Assembly (NCBI RefSeq): GCF_030867145.1
Contig: NC_134418.1
Location: 6,878,802 to 6,942,801 of the forward strand
Direction: 5' to 3'
DNA from: Opisthocomus hoazin
Taxonomy: Eukaryota; Chordata; Aves; Opisthocomiformes; Opisthocomidae
Length of the DNA stretch: 64,000 bases
Both the position numbers and the translations under genes were made by a program. The notes below the pieces were generated by a model. That model was not told the origin of the DNA and made no database searches. It saw nothing but the letters and a program-made list of their open reading frames with translations. Positions 36,600 to 46,988 of this stretch are shown here, piece by piece; within the stretch, counting starts at the first letter, position 1, and the number at the start of each line of letters is the position of its first letter.

Positions 36600-39100
36600 A
36601 TCCTCTTCCCTTCACCAAAACAAAGAACAGGGTACCTTGAAAGTGATTATCCAGCCAGCCAGCAGCCAGAGCTCCCTCACACAGATGACTGTCCCTTTTG
36701 TAAACCCCACTGCTGACTGTCCCATTTCTGACATGGTCTCACAATCTGTAACATTTCATTGCAAATACCAGCTGTCTTTTTTTTGTTTTGCCTTCCTGAC
36801 CATCCATTTCTCTGCACGTAGAGTAAGAACAGGGACCTACTGAGTAGACTAATATTTGCTTTCATGATTTGTCTGTGGCTTTTCATGACTGTGTCAGACG
36901 ATCTATGCCCACATGTGCCAGCTACATCCTCCTTCAGATCTCTGTGGAGGGATCAGTTGCTGTCCTGTGTGGTGAAATCTCTCAGATAAATCGGGTGGTC
37001 CACCTTGTCCACCCTGCTGCTACCTGCCTGTGTAGTTGTCATTCTTACTCCCTTTCCTCCCGGTCTTTGGCTCACGCCAATGTTTGATCTGCACCATTCA
37101 TCATCGGACACAGCAACATGACTTGGCACATCTGATGAACTGGCACCACCACTGAAGATGTGATCATCCTCAGGCTTTTGATCTCCTTGCCTGACTTTGC
37201 CCAAAGTCTTTGGTGACTGTAACTCCATCCTTTACTTTCTACAGGCAGCTCCAGAAGTTACTACGAATTATCAAGTCATCCTGTCTGCTACCAGTCATTG
37301 AGTTGAACCAGTTGTTCAGCTTGCTCTTGACCAGGACTGCTGACCTCACCTCTTCATAATGTTTTTCAGCAGCTTCTTACACATATCATATAGCCCTAGG
37401 ACACTCCACACACCTATTGCAACATACCGGGCCAAATGACTTTTTGAAATTGTGCAACAGAAGTTCTTCTGGGTATCTCTGAACTTGCCAGTGACCAGCC
37501 TCTTGCGCTGGTATTGCTATACTGTCCCTCCTGCTTTGTGGAAACTGAATCTACCTTCTGAATCCTCCAGCAAGGAACACAGTGAGGAATTTGCTTAGGT
37601 ATCAGGAAACGCACAGATATTGGAAGGTCATCATTGTGGGAATTCACTTACTAGGATCCACTTTTCCTTGTTTAGGGGATCTTTTCTTTCCTGGTAACAT
37701 CCTGACTGGGTTAATCACCCTAGCGATCCATTCTCAGCCCCTCAGATTTCTTCAGTCTCCTGACCCTTCTTTGCAGCCTCTGCCAGCAAGATTCTTCTTG
37801 CCATTCTGCTCCTGAAGTGTTATAATCTCCCAAACGCTGAGAATCTCTTTATCTCTTGATCGGTTGACTGCAAAGACTGGCAGTATTTCACCCATCTCTT
37901 CAGCCTGTCCTTTCCTGAAAGCAAGGGGCTCTCCTCAAACTGAGTGTTGTGGAGAGTACACTTGTTCTTCTTTAGCATCTATTATAAAAGGCCATCTTGA
38001 TTTGGACTTTCCCAAGAACGTCTGAATGCTGCCTTGCTTTTTAAACCAATTCTCCTTGACTGCCCTTGCTATTTGACTTTTGCCCAGCTCTGGGTATGCC
38101 TGCTCAGGGCTTGTCTTCTCACCTATGCATTCTGCTTATCACTGGCCAGGCAGAGAATGTCTTCCAACACCCAGGATCAGTGGCTGCCTTCTTTCTTTCT
38201 CACCAAGCCATGTTAAATAAATGTTATTGATACAGATGATGAGGTTATGACCGCAGAAGACCACTGCTCCTGGGGATACCCAGTGCTTGCCTTTCCTCTA
38301 ATCGCTAATTTTTGTCTTCCGAAGTGCCAGTCAGAGCTTTTCAGCTCTGCTGCCTGTGTAGTTTGCACTTGCACCTCTTTTTGCATTTGTAGAGCCTCAT
38401 GAAAGCCTGCAGGCACTTGCCGTATTTGCTCCTTGTTAGTATTGTCTTTGCCAATCTTTGCCATGTGCCAATCAGTCACGAACATCACCCACTGGGTACA
38501 TGAATGGTTCACTCCCAAGGTATGGCTTAGGCATGCCTTGACTTGTCACAAAATCGCCTAAAATTCTGCAAAGAAATTAAGGAAATTCTTCCTCGGTATC
38601 TGTCATAGAAGCCCATATGTCTATAAGCGCTACAGAACCTGTTTCACAGCCCTAAACGGAAGGGCTAATTTCTGAAAGATGACAAACGGTGAGCTGACCA
38701 GGGTTTTCTTTTTACTGCTGTGATTCCTGCTGATGCCTCTCTTGTGTTTTGCATCACTGCCTTAAAACAAGGTTTTCCCATACAGCATCGCTACCTTGTC
38801 TGTCCACCTCATTTTCAAAAGGCGTACAGTATTATGCTGGTACATCTCTAACTTGCTCATTAGCAGTGAGATTTTACCCAAAGAGATCTCAGATTCCTGT
38901 TTGTGCTGGCCAAAGCTTCCATTAGCAGCAGTCCTTTCACTGGACCACTTCCCCTCATCAGATGCTGACCTAGTTATAGATATCAGATAGCATCTACACG
39001 GCCAAGACGACCGAACAGAGCTCAAAACGTTTCTTGCCAGTAGCCTTCCTGGCAGACACAGCCCTGTGGGTCTCAGCACATGTTGCTTTGCATCTTTTGA
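36600..39100 (-). other. possible decayed retroposon or retroposed sequence, minus strand
   Basis: The minus strand shows a series of moderately long frames separated by stops and frameshifts (39079-38762, 38518-38213, about 38060-37780, 37647-37414, 37228-36953). Two short peptides look like LINE-type reverse-transcriptase segments: YQHNTVRLLKMRWTDKV (about 38850-38795), like the carboxy-terminal 'R.LRIRW.DKV' motif, and GKDRLKRWVKYCQSL (about 37920-37868), like the linker before the polymerase. Their order is opposite to that of one intact element, so rearrangement, two pieces or chance similarity are all possible. Low confidence; no restored product is implied. Confidence 0.2.
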
Positions 39101-42100
39101 GCACTTCTGGTGAGTGGGATTTTAGCTTAGGTGATAACAGGGTGCTCAGCCCTTCTCATAAGAGCCACTCTTCCAAGAGAGAGCAGTTCTTATTTAGGCA
39201 TCACAGCAGCACTTAGATTACCAAAATCACCTGCCTGGCTGGCCAATAAAACCTGGGCAGAAATACCACGGACCTAGTCTGTACTGGGCAGAATTAAGCA
39301 CAGCGCAAAGGCAGCAAACCAGCCGAGGAAAGCTCTGAGTCCGGAGCTGGAGTGCAGCGCAATGTTCAAGGTAGGACTGCAGGTGGGAAAACAGGAACAC
39401 GAGAGATCACTGTGGACAGCCCACACACGTGCCGAAGGATACAGGCCAAGGTTTCTCTTAGTAGCTGTCTTCTTTTAAGCATGTATTAGAAAAAAAAGTC
39501 CCGTATTGATTTTCAAATTGGTGGAGAATCCACAATAAACCCTGGTAAATTGTTCTGATAATTTGCACGACAGTAAAAATTGATACTTTGTACTTTATTC
39601 AGCTGCACACAAGGGTGTTTAGAGCTGACTGCGGTTCCCGAGGATATCTGAGATGCCTGCAGTGCCTGACATATTTGAAACAGTAGCAGTGGGAGACCAC
39701 TGGAGACTGCAAAGCACCTCCAATAGCCCCGGCAATCCCTGTGTGAGAAGCTGAATGGAGCCCCTTCTATCTGTCTTGCTTCAGTTCTGGTCACTGATTC
39801 CTGTTCTGACTTTGTCCTTCATCCTCATGCTTCTGCTCCTGCACAGATATTTACAGATTGTAAACAAGTCAATCATAATATTCCTTTCCTGTAAGTAATT
39901 AGAGTTCCTTGAGAAGCCTCAAGGCTTAGCTGTACATTGTGTGCGGCAGTATCTTCTCAGCAACATGGTTCCTACCGGTTTTATTTGATGTCCCGTAGCT
40001 CTTGTATTTGACTGGATAACAAACAACTTCATTCCTGTCACTTCACCCTACTACCCACAATTTATAGGTGCTATCACAATTTGACACAGTACCAATACGA
40101 AATTATTGTAATTGCTTATTCCTCTGCCTCATTTAACCCAAGATCACAGGAACACTGACTATTCACAAGGACCACAACAACTTTTTAAACAATTATTAAT
40201 TTCCGAGACAGACTCCATCGCTTCATCAATCAGATTTTTTTCCTAAATGTGTCCTTTTGCCTCTCCATATCAAAATACACCCTGCCCATTTGCTCCCAGT
40301 GGCCATGCAGAGATCGAGGTAGCTCTGTGTCAGTGAACTGTCCTCTGCATTATTTAACACTCCATAGACCCAGTTTTTGACTCCTACACATTTGGTCTAC
40401 AACGATTCTTTATTTTCCCCCCAGATCAATGACAGAAACAGAATAACGAGCCAGTTTCCACAGGATTTCCCTGCAAGGAGACTCAAGGATTCATTTTTCA
40501 CAGTGCCATTTGGAGATCTCTGTTTAACCGTTTAGATCCACTTAATTTGCACTGAGTGGATTTTATACTCTTTTTTAAAAATCCACCTCCAACAGGGTAT
40601 TAACCAAACACTTTCAGAAATCAGTTACGTCAGGAGTTGCTCACTCTTACTGGAGAACAACAGCAAATTGATTTGACAAGGCCTATTTTCTATATACGCA
40701 CACTCATTTGCATTAATTTCATTGCCTTCCTTTAAGAATTCATTAATCAAGTGATGCGCCTGCTATTTCTTGCCTTTAAACAGTGATGGGCTGACAGTCT
40801 TAGCATTACCCAAATAATTTGCCCAAACCTTTTAAATAATGAGCCAATATCAGCAGTCCTCTAAAACCTTTCCAGTGCCCCAAAATGAAAAGTCATCATT
40901 AATGTCCCATTCGCTGTGTTCTTGTTTCCAAAAGTTCTGAAACTCTTGGCTGTGAATTACCAGGACTGGCTGATCTTAAAATATTTAATTTATGTGGATG
41001 CTATTTAACATAATCCCTAGTTATTAATGGAGCCCAAAACACTCGTTCACCAGTGCCTGATAGTAATACACTATTCGATTTTCTCCGTCAGAAAAACACG
41101 GAAAAGAAATATTAATCTGATACTCCTCCGTTTCGTCGTGGTGGCAGTGGTGAAGGTAGGTACCGTATTTATCTACTAAAAGTTTTGATTATTTTTACCT
41201 TAGCTGACCATAAATTTATCTTTTTGTTCTTTTACTCCCATGAATCATTCCAGGGCAGAGGTGGCCTATCCAGATGAATGAAGACCAGAAGATATTGGCT
41301 TTTACCTTACTCTATAGGAGTGATCACTATAGGGCAACCAGCCCAGAGCACCAAGCTCCACTTCAAATACCCCATGACACATCAGAAACATGTAAAAAGC
41401 ACAAAGATGTTGCTTTAGTACAGCCCAGGTCAGCTTCTAGCTTTAAGCAGGAGGGATGAAGGCCCCTGCGTAACACTGCTCCCAGAAAAGACACTATCCG
41501 ATGGCACCAAGTTAGTCACATCTTGTCGTCAGGTGGATTTTTTTATTGTCACAAAAAGAAACTGAAGAAGGATTAAATTCATGAGATCAGAGTGGGGATT
41601 TTTAAATGCTTTTTATGACTCTTAAACCTGAGGAGAGGCAGGAGGAATGCAGGGCGCCAAGAGCGTCTGCAAACTTGCTTCCAATCACCTGGAGCGTGTG
41701 CTTAATCCACCCTCAAACAGCTGACTTCCTTCTGTCTCCCACCAGGCTCCTCTTCCCCCAAAATCCCAAAAGTCAGGCTTCTTTCCCAGTTTTGGTAAAA
41801 TCACGTCCGGCACACAGAGCTATCGAAGCCTGGCCACATCCCCTTGTCCCCAAAAACCCTGAGATTCCCACTTGCAACTGTCTCACTCCCAAGGTGCCTA
41901 TTTAACCCCACTTTTATTAGGAGCACAGCTCCGGGTAGGTTACAGAGGCTACAGACAGTGAAGCTTTTATCAAAACTCTGGCTAATCTGTCGCTAACAAG
42001 CTCTCATTCGGGAAGGGGCTAGGCTGGCCCAGGCTGAAACTAACCTGAGGGGGTAAAAAAAGGAAAAAAAGAAATAAAACCACAACTGGGGAGAGGCTGT

Positions 42101-45100
42101 TCCTTTAGAGCTGGACCAGTGCCTCACTCCACAGCCACAGAAACACTTGTGTGAGCACAGCAGACAGAAAAAGCAGCCAGGAGCGGACACAGAGCAGAAC
42201 TGCTGCTTTCAGCGATGGTGCTCACTCGCAACAGCCTGAAGTGCTGGAAGTAACCACGGCTTGGGATAAACCTCGATTTATTCCTTGCTTTGTGGCAGAG
42301 TCCAGGGGCTCCACCATGCTCAGCACCGTATAAACGCACCAGTAAAACATTTGCTGTTCCAAAGTGCTAACCCTCAGTCTGCAGCCTCCAGTGCTTTTAC
42401 CAAGACCATGAACTAGAAACAAAACCAAACCAAGCCTTTGTCGGTAGCCTGAAAAATCATGGAACGAGGACACCTCCCCAGGAAACGTTGTAGGGTCTGA
42501 AAAATCAAGAAAGACTTGAAAACCTCTGATCTTATCACAAGTTGGCAAAATTTGATCGCCAGAACTTCAGTCCAACAGATGACTAGATACAGGCAGGCAG
42601 GAATATACATTATTCTCCTAAGGTAAGGGATAGAAATTTCTTCAGCCTGTATCCACACACACGGAACACTCTTCCCAAATTCATGGCAGTGACACATCTA
42701 TTGCACACCATCAGACACTCTCTGTTACCCACTTGCTGGACAAATCAGAGGGTGAGTGAAAAAAGAGACTTTCTTAGAGCATATTAATAGGTGTAAAGTA
42801 CCCAGCCTAGGAAGGAACACTACTACTACTACAGCTTAAGTTTGATTTGAGCTGTTCCTAGTCAATTCCTTTATATTCTTGAGAGTGGAGCCAGGGTCCT
42901 GGGCCACTGCAAGAAAAAAAGATAATTCTCCTGTCGTGTCCCAAAGGATGAAGAACTCATTCCCAATTTCATTGATGACTCTGGAGAAAGATAGAATCTG
43001 CACATGAAGAATTCTTTCATACATGGGCCATCGAGTTACAGCTTCGCCTCCTGCCAGCCCTAAGGAGAAAGTGAGACTTCTATTGCAAACGCAGCCAAAA
43101 CAAACCAGACCTGTGGTTCCTGCTCCACTGCAGCAATTCAGAGCCATCGAAGGGATCCTAGTCTCTCTCCTATTGGTAAAGCCAATAGCGGCCAATACGG
43201 GTTATTATGTCCCGATCCTCCAACACGTTCCCTGTGCCTAGAACTCAGCATCCTTGGCAAAGGGAGAGAGACCCAGGTGGGTGCAGGTATCGGTTCCCGC
43301 TGCGAGGCTGGGCGCTCGGGTCTGAAGCGTTTTCAGGTTTCCGCGTTCAGCTGTATGCACCTGAGATTCACAGCAGGGAAGTTCAGCCTGTACCTACATG
43401 TTCAGAGCAGCAGGGCCTTAGAGGCAAAGACAGCGTCTTCCTAGCAGGGGGAGAAGCGGTCGCCACGTGCACGACAAGGACAAGCACAACACCCAAGCGA
43501 ACGGCGCGGCTAGCACAAGGCAAGGACATGGAGGACCTCGCTCTCCCACGGCACTTTTCCTTGGGAAGTCTCAGAGGCTTTCCGAGGCAGCTGGCTGGAG
43601 AGGTTCGCAGGGAATCGCAGCTGGCTGGGGACGCGGCTCAGCCCCGACTCCCAGGTGCCATGGGCTCCCCCACCCAGCAGACCTCACTGCCACGCTCGTA
43701 ACGCCAGTGCTAACGAATATCCCAGCAGATTGACAATAACCGAGTAATTCCACGGCGTTGCTCAAGCCCGACCCTAAACCTGCTCACGGTGATGGGCAGC
43801 AGCCTCAGACTCTTACCTTGAAACTGATTTCAGTTTCGCGTTTCGACACCTCGCTTGCCAGCTTCTCGGTGCGTTTCTGAAAAGAGACGGCTCCAGGACC
43901 TGTCTGGAAAAAAGCAGGGTTTAGACAGCAGAGAGGCAGAGTGCTGGATCTCTTCACACCACTCTCCTCGTGCCTTGGCAGAAGGGAACGGCAACAGGCT
44001 TGCACTGAGAGCTGACGACGTTTCGAGGCAACACTGCACGCTACTTGTAGCATAAACGCATTAAGAAAATTAAACATTTTTACAGCCGTCACACCATCAA
44101 AGCTTTACTCTCTCCACTCTTTAAATTAAGTGTTGGTTTGCATATCCGTGCCATCCCAGCTATGTAATAACCTCTCTAAAGCTATTTTTGTTTCCCATTC
44201 CCTGCCGTTTGGTAAAGTGAGCTGGAGTTTTCTGAGGACAGTCATTTTTATTAGAGCTAATTCAGCATTATTTTCTCACCCGTTGCCTTTGTTGGAAGCA
44301 AGTAAAGAAAACTCGAAGGCAGCATACAGTGCCTGTGAGGGAAACTGCCTTCCCCGCCTCGCCCTGGCCGGGCTGTTCCTCTAGATGGCTCTGCCTTTGC
44401 CCAAATACATCAAATCCCTGAAGCAAAAATCGCAATTTCGAGCGATACAGCGATGCCACTGAGCGCTCTGCTCCCTCCCGCGACAATCGTGAGGGTTTTG
44501 AGCAAACGGATAAACACAGATGTGTTCTGATTTTGGAGAATAATGTTTTCGGCTGAGCTCTTCAAACACAGAGGAAAGTTGCTTTTTAAAAATCTTTAAA
44601 AATCTACCTGCTTCTTGTCCTTCAGATGCCCTTTCTAGCTGTGATTTCCCCACAAACTGCTTGTCTTAGATGCCCGTTGCATGGGCAGCCTTCACATCAG
44701 CATTTTCCAGTGCGACCCTTTCCCCAAAGAGACGCGGAGCTGTTATAAATAACAAAGGGAAGAAAGCTGAGAAGGGAAAAGGCACCTTGTGAAACGTAAT
44801 GTAAAATCTTCTGCTGCTGTTCCGGCTATCCAAACACACACGGCGAGCTCTTTCCCCAAAAGATGCAATATAAAATCAGCAGCAGCAACAGTGACAGGAA
44901 CAAAATAACAACAGAAAAAAAAAACAAAAACAAAACGCCTAAAACGACCCAAAACACCAAAAAACCAAAAAACCCCCAAACACCTCCCCATACGATTAAG
45001 GGAGGAAACACAAAATTGTAGTTCTTTATCGTACTCGCTTTTAAGCTATTCTCTGCCTCCAAACTGTCTGTCCGCTTGTTTTAAAACGAAATATAATGGT

Positions 45101-45169
45101 GCAAATCCTCCAGTTACAGCATCTCTGCTTAGATCGCACGAGGGATGAAAATCTGGGACCGGAGCTAGC
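39101..45169. other. gene-free region upstream of FOXI3, candidate regulatory DNA
   Basis: About 6 kb with no supportable exon. Between 39800 and 41270 there is no open frame of 60 codons on either strand and no recognisable repeat. The sequence is AT-rich with many TAAT/ATTA homeodomain-type cores, an octamer-like ATTTGCATTAAT at 40706-40717 and 'cattaatcaag' near 40741. This is the kind of composition seen in conserved non-coding elements around developmental genes. Conservation cannot be judged from one sequence. A/C-rich low-complexity DNA lies at 44910-44985. Confidence 0.35.
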
Positions 45170-46119
45170 GCGGGAGAGCTGCCCCGCTCCGGCTCCACTG
45201 ACTCACGCGTCCGCTTAGGACTCCTTTATCGCAGGCACCAAACGTAAAGGCTTTCCCCTAACGCTCCCCTCTCCCCCCAAAACCCCGACGGCAAACCGAG
45301 AAACCTTGCGACCCCGCGGAGAGCGCTTCGCACCCCGCACCCCGAAAGGGCTTTTTTTCACCCGTTTTCACCAGCAGGAACCAGGGCACCGATCTCGTTT
45401 AAGACCCGGGGGGTTTCACACCTCGCAAGCCGACGCGGACCCGCAGCTCCCCCGCACCACCGAGGGTTTCTATCTCGGCAGCCGTGCGCTTGCCCCGGAC
45501 GAGCGGGGTTTGCGGGAGCCGGTCCCCGTGGCGGACCCGCAGCGCCGACAGCTTTTTCTCCGCAGAAAGGACGCGCTTTCTCGAAGCACGGAGGCGAAAA
45601 ATCAACTTTTATTCGTTAAATCGCGCCCGGCCCCCGCCAGCCCGTCCCTCTCGCAGGACGAGGGATGCCGGTTGTTTGCTTAATTTCGGGCAATTCCCTT
45701 CTCCAAAGCTAATTAACCGCGAGCTCGGGCCCGGCTGCTGGGAGCCGCGCGGCAAACTCCGCGTCAAGAACGGGAGTTTCAGCGAATTTCCCCCCACTCC
45801 CCCGTCGGGGAGACCGCAGCGGGGCCGATCTCCCCGGAGCCGGTTTTTGGGGACGGAAGGATCAGGGACGGCGGCACCCGTGGGAACGGGGGTTTAGGGG
45901 GGGGGATCGGATCCCTGAGCAGCAGCGCGGAGACCCCCGGTGTGTGTCGGGGGGGAGGCTGGGGGGTGCTGCCCCCCGCCCCGCCGTGAGCCAAACCGCG
46001 GGCTCCTCCCGCCGGTCCCTCCCTCCTCGCCGCTTTCGGGGCCTGGCCTTGCCCCCCCCCCCCGGCGCGGAGCCGCGCTACTGGCTGCTCCCGCCGCCCC
46101 GCCGCCGCCCGGCAGCGCC

Positions 46120-46126
46120 TATAAGG
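46120..46126 (+). promoter_or_regulatory. TATA-like box of FOXI3
   Basis: TATAAGG within 'agcgcctataagggcaccgc', in the CpG island 163 bases upstream of the first FOXI3 ATG. A start of transcription about 25-30 bases downstream (near 46150) would give a 5' UTR of roughly 130 bases. No other TATA element lies close by. A CpG-island promoter may still have dispersed start sites. Confidence 0.5.
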
Positions 46127-46269
46127 GCACCGCGCCGCAGCCCCCCGCGAGTTTTTCTGGTCCGGGGCCATCGGGGCCGTGGGGGGGGCGGCGGCGGGGG
46201 GCCGGGGGGGGGGGCCTGGCTGGCTGGCTGTCCCCGGGAGAGGACGGGAGCGCCGGCCGCCCGCCCTGC

Positions 46270-46296
46270 ATGGCCAGGGATTATGAGCGCCGGTGA
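46270..46296 (+). other. upstream ORF overlapping the FOXI3 start
   Basis: ATG at 46270 opens an eight-codon frame (MARDYERR) ending in TGA at 46294-46296, one frame away from the FOXI3 reading frame. It overlaps the first FOXI3 ATG (46283). Its start context has T at -3 and G at +4, so it is moderately weak. Ribosomes that use it would bypass 46283 and could reinitiate at or leak to the ATG at 46382, whose context (G at -3, G at +4) is strong. Confidence 0.6.
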
Positions 46297-46988
46297 GCTG
46301 CAGCAGGCTCAGCCCAGAGCTTCGGCGCCGGCGGCCGCCCCAGCTCCCCCGCAGCCCCGCAGCGCCCAGGAAGCCCCCGACATGGCGGTGTACTGCAGCG
46401 AGAACTTCAGCGTCTACCCCCAACCCGGCCTTCACCCTCCCGGCCCCGCCGCCGCCGCCGCCGCCGCAGCCGCCGCCGCCGCCGCGGCCGCCGCCGCCTC
46501 CTCGGGGCAGCGGGCGGGCGGGTACGCGCTGGGGGACTACGGGGCGCCCGCCAACGCCGGCTACCTGTGGGGCATGAACAGCCCCGCGCCCTACCTGCAG
46601 GGCCCGCCCGGCCCCGCCGCCGCCGCCGCCGCCGCTCCCTTCCTGCCGCCGGGCTCGTACGGCTGCTCCCGGGGCGGGCAGCTGGTGGGCTCCCCGCCGG
46701 CTCCCGGCTCGCCGTCGGCGGGCGGCGCGGAGCTGAGCTGGCTGAGCCTGGCCAGCCAGGAGGAGCTGCTGAAGCTGGTGCGGCCGCCGTACTCGTACTC
46801 GGCGCTGATCGCCATGGCCATCCAGAGCGCCCCGGAGAGGAAGCTGACCCTCAGCCACATCTACCAGTACGTGGCCGAGAACTTCCCCTTCTACAAGCGC
46901 AGCAAGGCGGGCTGGCAGAACAGCATCCGCCACAACCTCAGCCTCAACGACTGCTTCCGCAAGGTGCCCCGCGACGAGGACGACCCCG
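46283..46988 (+). CDS. FOXI3: FOXI3 forkhead transcription factor, coding exon 1
   Basis: Encodes residues 1-235 and the first base of codon 236 of a 431-residue FOXI-class forkhead protein, a nuclear sequence-specific DNA-binding factor. The start MSAGEL at 46283 is the first in-frame ATG after the TATA box and resembles the amino-terminal extension of FOXI1. Residue 34 (ATG 46382) begins [17 protein letters not shown], which closely matches the FOXI3 start. A 17-alanine tract is at residues 56-72 and a 7-alanine tract at 112-118. GSYGCS and [17 protein letters not shown] precede the forkhead domain, which begins [15 protein letters not shown] at residue 167. The recognition helix is [15 protein letters not shown] (211-225). 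The exon ends CCCG/GTGAGG, a good donor. FOXI2 and FOXI1 are the alternatives; FOXI3 fits the amino terminus, the pre-domain motif and the tail best. Confidence 0.92.
46448..46498 (+). repeat. GCN trinucleotide repeat encoding 17 alanines
   Basis: Seventeen consecutive alanine codons, mostly GCC with one GCA and one GCG interruption, lying between PPGP and SSGQ in the amino-terminal part of FOXI3. Mammalian FOXI3 also carries alanine tracts here. Imperfect GCN repeats can expand or contract, and in other transcription factors long alanine expansions cause aggregation or loss of function. Confidence 0.9.
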
